From assembly GCF_030272615.1 (NCBI RefSeq), contig NC_081414.1, positions 236,526,733 to 236,590,732 of the forward strand: a stretch of 64,000 nucleotides of DNA, read 5' to 3'. The notes beneath the pieces were generated by a model. The model saw only the letters and a list, made by a program, of their open reading frames with translations, had not been told where the DNA came from and made no database searches. Positions 45,151 to 60,235 of this stretch are shown here, one piece after another (the first letter of the stretch is position 1; each line of letters starts with the position of its first letter). Made by a program: the position numbers and the translations under genes. The stretch comes from Cryptomeria japonica (Eukaryota; Streptophyta; Pinopsida; Cupressales; Cupressaceae).

Positions 45151-46227
45151 TGTTAGGAACTGGAGGCAACTGAGAGGGGGGGGGGGGGGTGAATCAGTTG
45201 TCTATTAATTTCAACCCAAATATAACTTAATCAAACTTGATACATAATACCAGTAAACCAAACTTGATGCCGGTTAACAGATTAACAGTAAATATCAATA
45301 CCGGTGAAACTTAATGCATGAAACAGAAAGAGAAACAACATTCACAACACATAACACAAATATTTGTACATGGAAACCCTGTGAGGGGAAAAACCACGAT
45401 GGGAAACCTTACCCACAATCAGATGATACTACTGCAGATAGTATGTGTGTACAAATGGGGTCTGCACATGCAGAAAGGCCAACCGCCTAAATCTCACTGC
45501 TCAATCACAAGATAGGAGTCACACTGACTACAATTGGATGATTAAATCCAATGATAATGTACTTCTCAAAGTAGCATCTCCAATGCTGGATTTAGTACCG
45601 GTTAAGCTCTGATAATCACCTTCAAACCTTCCTTGAACCTTCTCTATGGTCTGCTCATATGATCTTCAATATTCACACATACCATGTCACATAACCATAT
45701 ACCTATTACATGTTCCTTTGCTTATTACATTTATCTCACAAATGAGATCTTACATATATACCAAAACCTAAGACCAAATGTGTAGGTCGGCTAATTAAGA
45801 ATATTACAATAAAATCAATTACAAGTAAGTCAAGATGCAATGCATCATGTCGGCTCAATGTAATTACAACAATACCAATTGATTAAATAATCTCCATAAT
45901 GGACCATGTTGATTTGGAATAGATAATGCATGCCGATCCATAACCTAGACCAATTTGCCGGTAACAACAAATATGTCAACCCGATTAGACCAATAACCAA
46001 AATACCAAAACCAAGTGTCCAAACCATGTCTTCGACATAACCAAGTGATCTCTAGATGATAACAAGTCATCCTTAGTGCCGGTGAACAATATAACCTGCC
46101 GGTAAACCAAATACCGGTGACTGTGCATAAGTCACTGAACTTGCCGGTGAACATAACCAAGGATCTGCAGAAGGATAAGTGTTGACATCAATGACAAAAC
46201 CAATGCAACACATCCATAATAGCAACA
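45151..46227 (-). mobile_element. Copia-type solo LTR with TSD AATAT
   Basis: It runs TGTTAGGAACTGG to TAATAGCAACA on the plus strand and is flanked by AATAT (45146-45150 and 46228-46232). In minus sense it starts TGTTGCTATTATGG and carries TTGTCATTGATGTCAA (plus 46197-46182). It has a 13-G run near 45177 and many CCGGT sites. No interior or second LTR remains, as expected after LTR-LTR recombination. Family resemblance to the 33861 element is clear but it is a different family. Confidence 0.88.
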
Positions 46228-46232
46228 AATAT

Positions 46233-46891
46233 TACAATTGTTGATGATACTAGGAGGAAGGAAGACGAGGAAAGGGAAAGTAGTCAGAATGAAGGCATCT
46301 GAGGGTTGCTCAAAATTGCTTCCCATGAGTTGAGGAAAGGTAAGGTTAAAATTGGTTGATTATGGCTTCGAATAGGAGGAAAGGGAGTAGGAAAAATTGT
46401 ATGAGGAAAAAAGGGGATGGTGGAGGGGAACAACTGGATGAGAACCCTGAGAATTTAGAAGGAAACCCTAACAACTTGGAAGACAATCCTAAAAAGTCAG
46501 TCAACAACAACAGGCTGAATAGGATGACCCTACAAGGGATGACAAGTAGGAAGAGGTGGCAATGAAAGAGGATACATGGATGAACATTGTGGATGAGAGT
46601 TGTAGGGGATGCTAGAAGATTGAGAAGGAGTTGAGAGAGACGAGGGAGGAGCTTCGCAGGCTTAAAGACATGCCAAATGTGCTGGAATCAAAGATGGGGA
46701 GCATTTGCAAGTTCGACCTTAGAGTCATGCACAACTGCACTACTTCGCTTTGTCTTATGTTGGAAGAAGTTCTTGGCGACACGACGAGTGAAGAGGGCAT
46801 TCACATGGAACTGCTCAAGTTCCTAATTGTTGATTGGAACAATGCCTTGTTGCATGCTGGCCAAGGGGTTAGAAAATCTAGAAATATCTAG
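46233..46891 (+). pseudogene. Unrecognised TE-like gene, 3' part (charged coiled coil)
   Basis: Frames give VDDTRRKEDEERESSQNEG, then MASNRRKGSRKNCMRKKGDG and ENPENLEGNPNNLEDNPKKS (Asn-Pro repeats). After frameshifts 46631-46891 reads MRETREELRRLKDMPNVLES and KMGSICKFDLRVMHNCTTSL, ending at 46891. The highly charged and helical C-terminus fits the tail of the gene starting at 32439. I do not recognise the family. Confidence 0.4.
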
Positions 46892-47754
46892 CTATTTAGT
46901 TGCCTTTACTTTTACTATTTTTTCTGTTTTCAAGAGTTGAGATCCTTTGATAAACTTTATATGTTATTATGATAGATGTCTTTATTAGCTATTACTATAA
47001 TTTATGTTTTCCTTCTGGTTAGTTTTGGTTACTGTAAGAAAGTGCACAAACTTGTGAATTTGAGTTTTATTTTTTGGGTCAATTCTAGGCCCCTAAGGAT
47101 CAAACGCAAGGATTACGAGATTGATCCATGATAGGAAATTGCACATCTCAAGGTGAAAATCATACTTATGGCTAATTGTGCTAGTATCATTGCACTAAAT
47201 GACTAATAAAGGTGAATAAATAAAAAGAAATGAAAATAAAGATAGGGTAAAAGTCAAATGTGTCATATATATGTAAATGGAGATGAATAAAGATTGAAAA
47301 ATGACCCCAAATTAACAAAAAAATGTACCACTTAACGATATGTAATTGAGCTAAATCACTCCATCAAAATAGACCCAACACAAAATGAAAATTGCCATGA
47401 TTATACAAATTTATATAATTATATTTATAAAGAAGACAAACTACCTTACATAATTATATTAATGATAATTTTGATATATTGAAATACAATAGTATAATAT
47501 AAAGCCTTAAAATATTTAACCATAAAAATAAGACTAATATAACAAAATAAGTTTTCACCTTGCAACCTACCCTACTATTTGAGAACGCCATAGCAACAAG
47601 AAGTTTAATGTTATAGGATTGTATCATCCCCCCAAAAATGAGCATGTTACTTTTTAAGAATAATATAAGAGGTTAGTAATATACAATCATATCATCTAGA
47701 AAATTGATCATGGATGATTTGTTCATATTTGATAGAATTAATGTGCATTCTATG

Positions 47755-47824
47755 TGCATATAAAGTATATTTATATTATTTATTATATTGCACATAAAGT
47801 ATATTTATATTATTTATTATATAT
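47755..47824. repeat. Two-copy 34-bp tandem repeat
   Basis: The unit CATAAAGTATATTTATATTA followed by TTTATTATAT is repeated at an offset of 34 bp. Confidence 0.85.
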
Positions 47825-48137
47825 AAGAATTTTTTTAAAGATTAATTGATTTAATGTTAAAGATGTTTTTTTATTTTAAAAATAAACAAATTATTTATGA
47901 ACTTTATATTTGAATGAGTTAATTGTAAGATATGAGATTTCTTAAAAACAATAGATTGTAGATTTAATTTTTTTTATCAACATACAAATTAAAAAATAAA
48001 TAAAAATATTAATTTTTCATTTAATAATAATGCATCATGTTATGGACAATATTTAGGAATATAATAAGAATATGATCTTTTGATTGATGGGCTGAACGTA
48101 AATAGTCGACACTATGCTCTTCCTAGTTCATACTATA

Positions 48138-48283
48138 AAAATATTTGAGTTTGCAATATTAATAGCCTGAATCTAAAGGAAGAGAATATTGGCTTTCTAC
48201 TTACAAATATTTGAGTGTGCAATATTAATAGTCATTGAAAGCCTTGAATATTAAAGAAGAGAATATTGGCTTTCTACTTACCT
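48138..48283. repeat. Two-copy 67-bp tandem repeat
   Basis: AAATATTTGAGTkTGCAATA, TTAATAG and AGAGAATATTGGCTTTCTAC recur at an offset of 67 bp; the second copy has a small internal insertion. Confidence 0.85.
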
Positions 48284-48889
48284 TGTCATTGAAAATTGTG
48301 ATTTATTTGTTTTTGAAAAATGATGGATAAGTAAGTGTGTATGCTTTTTTGTTCAATTATTGGGAGGGGATTGACAACATTGTCCATGTTTTAAAAGCAT
48401 TCATAAGTATCTATGTCCAATTTTTGTATGATTCATGCAATGCATAAAGTGACGTTTGATGTGTCTATTTATATTTGCACTTGTTTAACGATAGATTAAG
48501 AGAAACTTATTATCATTATTAAGAATGGTTGAGTTGGTAAAATATTAAAATTTGTTACCATGCTATTTTTCACACAGAGGATTTTTGTAGGTGAAAATAC
48601 TACCTATTGTCTTTGCTTTCTATTTATTCTATAATTATTTACAATTAACATACACTACTTCTATTAAATAGGTTATTTGAGTTTCTTTTCTGTGTAAAAT
48701 GTGTAATGGTGAAATTAGAATATTATGTTCTGATTAGGTAAAGTGGGAGAAGCCTCAAATCCTTTAACAAAATAACCATTAAAGTAGTTTAGAGGGGTTT
48801 TAAAAAGGGCGAGACTACTAAAAACTAAAGAGAAGCTAAAGCATCAAAAGATGACTAGCAACAAAAAAAACTAGAAGCACCAATAAGAG

Positions 48890-49989
48890 ACCAACTAATA
48901 TAGAAAGACAAACTAATGTTATCCAAGAGATCAAAGCCCTTTATAACCTACCATTCCTTGTTAAGGATTTCTAACTTATCCACGAAGGACAATTCTTTGG
49001 TAACATTTTCTTTCTAAGTGGGAATTGTGTTTGGATTTTAAATGTCTTTACCTTTCTTATTGGACCTGGGAGACGAACTAACAAAACCAACATCCATCTA
49101 TACTCTTTTATACTTAGCCTTTTTCTTCTATAGCTCCTGTCAAAATACCTATAATGAGAGAATTATGTTTTTCATTGTCTCCTTGTAGTATGCCACAATG
49201 TTCTGCATATTTTTGACAATTTTATTTTGATTGCCTTAGAGATTGCTAATAGTCTCTTCAATCTTCTTCCTATCCTCCATCGAACCAACAATACTCTTGA
49301 TATTCTCTACTTCCTTCTCTAAAATAACCCATTTATCAAAATGTTCAGCTATCCCCTTCACAAAAGATCAAACCTCCTCATCATCCGTCCTAGTAGGTCA
49401 ATCAACAACCTTAGCCGGGGCTAATTTTCCAACTTTGTGATCTTAGTCTTAACTGTATAGAGCTAAGCCAATTGCCACTTTAAGGTATCATTTAGGATAT
49501 TGTAGGCTTTGTAAAATTCATTTACTTTAACATTCAGTTCCTCGTAGAGCTTGCAAACAAGGTGTGGATAGTTGACTTGTTCAAGGTACCCAATTTGAGA
49601 GATGCCTCCCCTCGAGGAGGGGGACCATGGGGGATAATAGGGGGATCAATGGTAGTCAGGGAGGCAACAAGGGGACCTTTAGAGGAGGGGGACTAGGAAG
49701 AACTTGATTCATCATTTGAAACATTAATTTTTTTGGGGTCTCTAAACACAACATTTTCTTCTTAGGGTAGACAGGGGAATGGGTAGTTCAAGCCCTTGAT
49801 TTGGCAGATTGGAGGTGTTGGAGTAGTAATTTTTCTTGGGGGGCATTTAATACATAGGAGGGTAATCTATGGTTATTTACAAAGGGGATGGGGTTCATAT
49901 CCACAATAATGGATGGATTGGTGATATAAGAGAAAGAGGTCAAGGCTGGGGTGAGGTTAAGTTTGAATCAATAGAGCTGATAAACTAGA
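48890..49989 (-). pseudogene. Decayed coding relic, charged coiled coil, unrecognised
   Basis: On the minus strand around 49420-49200 the frame reads KVGKLAPAKVVD, then EHFDKWVILEKEVENIKSIV and GSMEDRKKIEETISNL, a charged helical region. It is preceded (49600-49900) by proline-rich low-complexity sequence. It looks like an old protein-coding TE relic, but no motif identifies it. The plus ORF 49243-49440 is its shadow. Confidence 0.35.
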
Positions 49990-50676
49990 CCCTTACGAAG
50001 GGGAACATATTTTTCTTTAGATTGGACTACATTCATAGATTAGACTAAAGAAGAGTGAATCCAAAAAGTGAAAATAGTAGACATCTACAAACTTCTTATT
50101 GATTGGTGTATAGAATAGTTCAATTTCCTTATTGAGAACATGATAAAAAATGAAGTAATGGTGTACTTCAATATGATTTGTGTGAGCATGGAACACAAGA
50201 TTATTATACTTCTTTAACACACTTTGATTACCACAATACATAACCGTTGGATCTATTTTAATAGATGAAAAAGGAACATTATGTTGCTTCTTATGATTGT
50301 AGGAGATGATGATAGTTCCAAGTTCTTGATGGAGTAATAGCCAAAATTTTATTTTCTAGTCTATTTTTTTGCAATCTAGATATAAAAATCCAATTAATTT
50401 AGAATATTAAGTTTTCAATACTCAATTCTAAAATTTTGTGTTCCTTTTAGATATCTCAAGACTTTCTTTGTAGCTAACCAGTGACTCTTTTTGGGAGGAT
50501 TCATGAATTGAGACAAGATTTACAATTACATAAGATACATCTAGATAAGTAGTAGTCATGCAAATTAAAATTTATTTTCCAACTCCTTTATAATGTTTCA
50601 TTAGTTGATTTACCATTGGGGTCTTTAGAAAATTATTTTCTATCTTCGTTGGAGTTGATAGAGATTTATAAGATTG
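49990..50676 (-). pseudogene. Copia-2 relic, RNase H piece
   Basis: The minus frame 50241-50017 encodes MYCGNQSVLKKYNNLVFHAH and TNHIEVHHYF, with VYTP-like FYTPINKKFVDVYYFHFLDS: the CDNxSA/HxKHIEVxYHF box of Copia RNase H. Further right (50570-50430) are YVIVNLVSIHESSQKESL and SLEISKRNTKF, matching the region before RNase H. It is interrupted at 50677 by the big solo LTR and continues at 54510. Confidence 0.75.
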
Positions 50677-52566
50677 TGTAATACCCCGCTAGGAACCCTG
50701 AAGGAAAACCCACAACAAGGGTGAAACAATTTAAAAAAAAAAGTATAAACATAATAAGTGCATACAACATACATGATAACACAAGCGAAAGACTTACACC
50801 AGAATTCCTTAAGGGTTACCAACGAAGAATTAAAACCAAAAGATAAATTCCACAATTAAGGTTAATCCAATAATCCATCATTAACTCCATGATCACAAGA
50901 AGCCATAAGCAAAACATATTACACCATTGAAAGATTGAAAGGATACAATATAATTTCTCTCTTCATAAGCATGTACACATAATCATAAAGGAAACTGATA
51001 AATAATATCCCAATCCAGGATTACATTGCTCTTCCAATACATGGCTTCTCAATATACATAAAAAGATACAACTTAACCAATTATGAGGTTACAAAAGATC
51101 ATGATACAATGACCACATAGGCCTCCAAATAACAATAATCTCCAAACATGAGATAAGAAAGAGCCATGAACCACAGAAACACCTACAAAGACAATCCTCG
51201 CATGAAGGTACAAACAAGAAAATCTGATGGGAACTGGCACTACCACCCAACCATGTAATTCCAAATATGGAATCACCCCACCGTGCTAGGAGATAGCTGA
51301 GGACCCTCAAGAAAGAAAAAGCATGACATGGTCAACAAAACAATACGAATCCATGACAACACAATATGACTCCACATTAATCTAGGTGACTCAACATCAT
51401 AAATACACAAATGACTCGACATCACAAAATAAAAGTGACACGACATCACACACCACAAGTGACCCTAAAGAGAGAGTGTCATCGCATAGCTTAAGATGGA
51501 TACCATGGTACACAATCCATAGGTCCCGACTCTCTATCCTTGTAACCTCTCCCGAACCTCTGGTTCCAACTAAGTCTCATGCAGACCCTACCATCCTTTC
51601 GTGAAGACAAGGTGGTCGGTTTGCCATTCTAGGCCTTCTCACTACATTATGAGCCTCAATACAAGAACTCACCTAAGCGCGAGGTACAATATCTTTATTA
51701 ATGTTTGAGTAATACCCACCTAATCAATTAATTAAATTATCACTTATTATCTTACTTTCAAAGGGTCATCCTGCCTACCACTTTGGGTACAACCCCCCAT
51801 TCAAAAGCCACTCTCTCAAAGGACACTAAACAAACATGGTCACTCCATGAGGACCTTATGGTGAAACAGACAACCATAACACCACTATCCAAATACAAGT
51901 GGTCAAACAAGGGCATACCAACTCTTGGTTAACCATAAGGCAAATACACTACATGGTTAAGACAACGAAGCCATCATATATCACTTGGTCAAGGTACCAA
52001 ATATGCCACCATACGACGATTGAACCACAGACCAAAAATAACACAATATAACTCTTGCAAGGAAAGCTAATTTCACCAAGTCCGCACTCAGACAATCTTT
52101 GAAAAAATCAGCATCATAAGCACTTGCAACATCATTGATTGAAAATTAAATAAAACACTCCTTTACCATTCACATCTATTCAATTTCCAAATCAATATTC
52201 CATCAAGGATAAAATTCACGTCAAATACTCAACCAAATAAAAACATGAATTCCTAACAGGCATTTAATTCATTCCCAGAATAAATATCCAAATTAAGCGA
52301 TTTTCATTACTAATTCATGCCTTGATTTCCATTGATAAATTTATTAAACTACATAATAAAAATCACATGATAAATCACCATTTTCATTTAACACTAAAAC
52401 CACTTTAAAATATATTTCATTTTATAAAATTTAAGTTCATAGCATAAACCGGTTTGTACCGATAAGGGTACAAGGTCAAGCGGTGGCCAAGGTCAACCCA
52501 AAATAGTGCTGCTACCGAGGCAACAAACACTACCTGCCAGTAGTACCGCTACCGCTTTTAATGGGC

Positions 52567-52738
52567 CTACCAACCGGTAGAAGGCGCTACCGACTGGTAG
52601 CATTGCTACCAACTGGTAGCAGTCCTACCGATTGGGAGTGCTACTACCGCTAGTAGCAGCCTTTACCGACCAGTAGCACTCATACCGACTGGTAGGACTA
52701 CTGCCGATTGGTAATAGTCCTACCGACCGGTAGTACTA
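52567..52738. repeat. 19-bp minisatellite of palindromic CTACCGACYGGTAG units
   Basis: Nine units start at 52567, 52587, 52606, 52625, 52644, 52663, 52682, 52701 and 52720. Most contain a 14-bp imperfect palindrome such as CTACCAACCGGTAG, CTACCGACTGGTAG or CTACCGACCGGTAG, with a 5-bp spacer. Looser relatives occur at 52505-52560. It is GC-rich against an AT-rich background. Confidence 0.9.
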
Positions 52739-54156
52739 CTACCTGCGGGCATCAGACATTACCGACCTGCATGGTGGGACTAGCCCGCGATGGGGTTAGG
52801 TAAAGTCCTAAATGATAAAAATTCTTACTTCTTAAGCATTTTAAAATGTCACAAGATACTAATCGTTTGAACATAAAAAAAAAAAACAATTTATCTCTAG
52901 ATCGTTTCATGGGCACACACACACAATGCCAAGATCCAATTCAAATGGATATTTTCCAGTAAGGTAAATGGTGAACTATAATCACACAAGAACCCCAAAT
53001 ATTGGGTAGCAAGATAATAGGCAACACACAACAAACTAAATCCAATTCATTCTATTCCAAATAGAAGAGAAATCTAAGAAGTTGATTTTGAAGAACACAA
53101 CATACAACAAATAGAGAAATGAACTATTTCTTTCCTAAATGCAAACATATGATATAAATTTCACAAAACCAACAATAATAGACACTCTTTCTTCTATTCC
53201 AATCATTCCACAAGAATCTATAGGAAGATTTACATAATTTTAACACACAGGAAGCAAACTGAAAAATTCAAATTTAAATTTAAAACAAGAAGAGATTATC
53301 CAAACTTGAAGCAAACTAGCAAGCAAAATGATGGAAGAATCCCAATCCTTGCAACCCAAATCGAATTCCAGCTCCTCCTTCCAGAATGATTTACCAAATT
53401 TCTCTCCAGAAATTCTTGCCTCCCATTCCCGTGAATCTCCAGGCATATATGAAAAAAATATATTTTAACCTAAACTTTCTAGGTTGAAAGTTTTTCCATC
53501 CAATCAGATTTAAATATTTAAAAAGTAAAAAATCAATTAGATTTACTCATTTTTCCAAAAACAATTCTTTTCCAACAATTAAAATGAAAAAGTTAAATGG
53601 AAAGGTAAAAAGAAAAGCTTTTATTTTATTTCCTATTTTCCAAAATGCTTTCTTTCAACATAAGCATAAATCATCTAAATGGCTAGGCAATTATTTATTT
53701 CCTTCCACAATATATACTAATGCACTTTACACAATGAAATAAGCCATTTAACCATTTAATCTAGCAAATAATTTATTTAATTAAATCAATAATCTGAGAG
53801 CATAATAATTAACTAATCACGCCAACATAAGATAATATCATCCATTCAATTAAATAACCATATAGATGAATGAAAACTCGCAAAACGAAGAATGATCAAA
53901 TGACGAATCACAAATGACCAAACTAAAGCACTATGACTCGCATACCAGCCAGATGGGAAATACAACCGACTGACAACACTCACACAAGTGTAATTGCGGG
54001 TCAAGTTAGGGTCCAACAACTATCTCCTCCACTCCCATCAGACATATAAGGAACGCTCAGACCTGTGAAACCAGGTGGAGTCGATACCTCGTACCTACCC
54101 GATACTTGTACCTGCAATGTCTCGCACCAAAGAATCACACATGCATATAGACAAAT

Positions 54157-54176
54157 ATATATATATATATATATAC
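54157..54176. repeat. (TA)n microsatellite
   Basis: A short TATATATATA run of about 20 bp inside the big solo LTR. Confidence 0.85.
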
Positions 54177-54509
54177 AGACACGACACACACATTGATGAA
54201 GGAGAGTCATGATGTTCCCCGTCTCACCAAAGTGAGTGAAGGAAAATCATCTTCTCACATCCCATACACATGCAAACATGCAACACATAAATAACACATC
54301 GCACATATAGGGTAAGAGTGCCAGTCCATGATAATGATCCATAAAATAACATTAATCGTAAGCACTGAGATACTGCACAAAATCATACACTACAAATCCA
54401 GATAAAACATGAAATGACATCGCATAAATTCTGAATCAATATACAATAATGTTCCACTGAAGTCAATCAAAAACATACAAAAAGAGTCTGATCAAGGAGG
54501 GGTACTATA

Positions 54510-54930
54510 GATTGCATTTTGAAGTATGCAAAAATTATTTTGGTATACTACATTTGAGAGAGAAATTATTTTCTAGGTTTTTTCCATTATTCAATTCCAA
54601 AAAGATAATGAAGCAATCCAAGATTAGAAATCTTGAAATTGATCTTCATAGCTTCTTTAAAATCATTTATAAGTGATTTATTATTCCCATTAATAAGAAA
54701 ATCATCAACATATGACACAATGGACAATACATTTTCATCAAAATTATTAATACATAAATTTAGATCAATATCAGATTTTTGAATTCCCCTTTAAATAAAG
54801 TACTTATCAGTTTTTGAATATCAAGCTCATGAAGGTTTTTTTAAACCACCATATTCCATTTTAAAGCAACTTACCATGTGATCCAAGTTCTCTTTTTAAA
54901 AAAAATTAAGAGATTGTGTGACACATGCAA
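54510..54930 (-). pseudogene. Copia-2 relic, RT palm piece
   Basis: Right to left on the minus strand: ENLDHMVSCFKMEYGGLKKP, YSKTDKYFI, then SDIDLNLCINNFDENVLSIV and SYVDDFLINGNNKSLINDF, followed by KINFKISNLGLLHYLFGIE. The catalytic YVDD is intact, with stops elsewhere. It is bounded on the left by the solo LTR target duplication and on the right by the TIR element. Confidence 0.75.
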
Positions 54931-55749
54931 TAAGTTGAGTCCACTTTTTGGCCAAAAAGTGGAAGTGTTTTCCCTGTTTTTTAGAATTCGTCCTGTTTGA
55001 CCTAAAAATTTGAAGCACTTAAAGAATGAATCTTAAAAAAGTTAAGTAATAGAAAGTGTATTTCTCAAAGTATAGTTTCCAAATATGTAATTTATTTTAA
55101 TACCCATATGATAAAAATTAATTTTGAACATGCATTTCTAAAACTTATAGTTTAAAAGTAACTTTTTAGGACCATACCATGCCTGTGTACAACAAGCATA
55201 ATTTGATGTAAATGAAGGTATTTTTTTGAATCCTTATGAGAAAATATTTTTAACTCACTCACCTTTGATGAGGATATTTTTTGGTAATTTTTTTTTTGTT
55301 AATTGTTTATTGGGCATAATTGCTGTTTTGAAAAACCTTCATGTACGACAAGCATAACTTGACCTAAAATTAACATTTTTTGATTTCTTTTTTGAAATTG
55401 TATATAATTTTCTCTAGTTTGATGCCATATATATTTTTTTTTCAGAAAAAATAAAAAATAAAAAAGTTATTAAAAAAAATATGAAACCCTATTATTTCAA
55501 GTTTGTGGACCTCTTTCATTAGAAATTATTTTAAAAATAAAAAATATAATCCAATTTTTTTTTAAAATATATATTTGGAATCATAATGGGTTTTAATTTC
55601 TTTAAAAAATTGTAGAAAAAGGTCTTCATATATATGTCAAAAGTTAGTATTTTGTATGGACACTGACATGGCCTTCAAGTTGCAGGTCAAACCAATCAAA
55701 GGCTAAGGGTTAGCTCCCCAAGCCTTTTTCTAAAGCGAAATCCATAGAA

Positions 55750-56095
55750 AAAATAAATGTTGGAATTTTTTTTTTTTGAAATGGGACCCTGTTCTAGAAA
55801 CGTGATCCCGTTTAGTAGAAAACGAGATCCTGTTTAGTAGGAAAGAAGGATCCCGTTTCAAAAACAAAATGGGATCCCATTTCTGTTTATATTATTCTTT
55901 TTTTTTTAATATTAAAAATTACTTATATATTTATGAAATATGACATTTAAGTAGTTATATTTCATGTATATATTGGTAGGATGTTTTAGAGTGGTTTTAG
56001 ATCTCTAAGAGTTATAATGCAAATTCTAGATTTTAGAAGATCTTATAAATTTTTAGAGTCAAATTTCATTAATCAAGAGGCTCCTATCAACATTG
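55750..56095. repeat. Left inverted arm with GGGATCCC-type palindromes
   Basis: It contains repeated AAACGAGATCCTGTTTAGTA, AAACGTGATCCCGTTTAGTA and AATGGGATCCCATTT, then TTACTTATATATTTATGAAA, TTGGTAGGATGTTT and ATAATGCAAATTCTAG. The same order occurs on the opposite strand at 59790-60130. Clusters of subterminal palindromes are typical transposase-binding sites in TIR elements. Confidence 0.75.
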
Positions 56096-56132
56096 TCTCC
56101 CTGTCTTTATATCACTCTCTTTATCTCCCTCA

Positions 56133-56135
<3 letters not shown>

Positions 56136-56204
<69 letters not shown>
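56136..56204. repeat. (TC)n microsatellite
   Basis: A pure CT run of about 69 bp at the inner edge of the left arm. It is the complement-type counterpart of the GA-rich core. Confidence 0.95.
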
Positions 56205-56207
<3 letters not shown>

Positions 56208-57030
56208 CCTACCTATATGGTCACGACAAGAGTATGTCCTCAAAGAGAATAGTCCGGACCATGCAGCAAGAAGCAACACTATGTGATGGAGGTAAATACA
56301 GAAACCAACTTTATTATATCAAAGAATTCAAATACAACTGGCTGACAACATGCAAACTTACAAGATTCAACACATAGGCTTGATTACAAACATGCTTAAA
56401 TACAGTATGTGGGCTCAAGAAAGAATGCGAGCCAGGTTCAGATCTCCTAACCTTCTGATTAATCTTTTATATCTAAATATATGTCTTCCCTATGCTTAAT
56501 TACATCAATTTATATGATATTCATAGCTCAAGTATGAGCCGCGTCGGCCCAAGATGAAAATAATTATTGATGAAGAAGATGTAACATGTAAAGCAACAAG
56601 GTTGACCTCTGCCAAAGGAATCCATTTGGAAACAACATATAATGATGTGCCAACCCAAAGGAAGGTCAGACACAAGCCAACGAATGTCGGAAGTAATTAA
56701 ATTAGGCTCCACAAGATAAAAAAATGATCTACAAGATTCTTCATTAGCAAATAGGTCCAAGCAGTTCCGATGCTCCATGATAGAAAACTATCTTATATTC
56801 CTGAAGTGATAACTTACCAGAGAAAGATCCAAATGCCCCACGGACTAAGGATAAGGTAGATGAACATGTCCACAAAAAAAATCAAGGTCCGCAAGATCCG
56901 GTGAACAAATGCAGAGAAACGCAAAAAGATATGCTGAAACTGCAAAATAGAAAATAAAACATAAAGAAAATGTTTTTGGTTGATGCAAGATTGCCAAGAA
57001 CTAGGGATGCTCCTGCATCAAACATCCGGG
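56205..57030. other. Unique sequence inside the TIR element
   Basis: About 800 bp without recognised genes. The minus frame 56778-56521 (85 codons) has no motif. The end (CTCCTGCATCAAACATCCGG GGTTG, about 57010-57035) resembles an LTR or untranslated tail, so another small insertion is possible. Confidence 0.35.
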
Positions 57031-59941
<2,911 letters not shown>

Positions 59942-60235
59942 TATAAGTAATTTTTAATATAAAAAAATAAACAATAAAAAAATAATATATAAAGAAACGA
60001 GATCCTGTTTAAGTTTTGAAACAAGATCCTATTTATAAAATGGGATCTCGTTTATTTTTTGAAACATGATCATGTTTCGTAGATTTAGAATCTGGACCCT
60101 ATTGCGAAATTGGATCCCATTTCAAGTTTTGGCTCGGGACCCCAAAGAATAACGACATCCCATTTCGTTGAACACTTTTTTCATTTTTTTGGGTAAGTGC
60201 AAAACTTGCACTCTAAGTGGACTCAAATTTGTGCA

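Larger units (their letters stand above)
46892..48890. other. AT-rich non-coding stretch
   Basis: No gene supported. It includes two short tandem duplications annotated separately. The first few hundred bases may be 3' UTR of the split gene. Confidence 0.55.
50677..54509. mobile_element. 3.8-kb solo LTR with TSD GATTG
   Basis: It begins TGTAATACCCCGCTAGG and ends GAGGGGTACTATA, so its ends are short inverted repeats (TGTAATACCCC / TATAGTACCCC). Perfect 5-bp duplications GATTG lie at 50672-50676 and 54510-54514. It splits one Copia-2 reading frame, so the whole interval is a single insertion. No gag or pol is present. The length is unusual but suits the very large LTRs of some Gypsy elements in big plant genomes. 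Orientation is not established. Confidence 0.85.

Noticed and set aside
52567-52738. CRISPR array
   Set aside because: Regular 19-bp spacing and palindromes are present, but there are no unique spacers of 25-40 bp, and the setting is a plant LTR.
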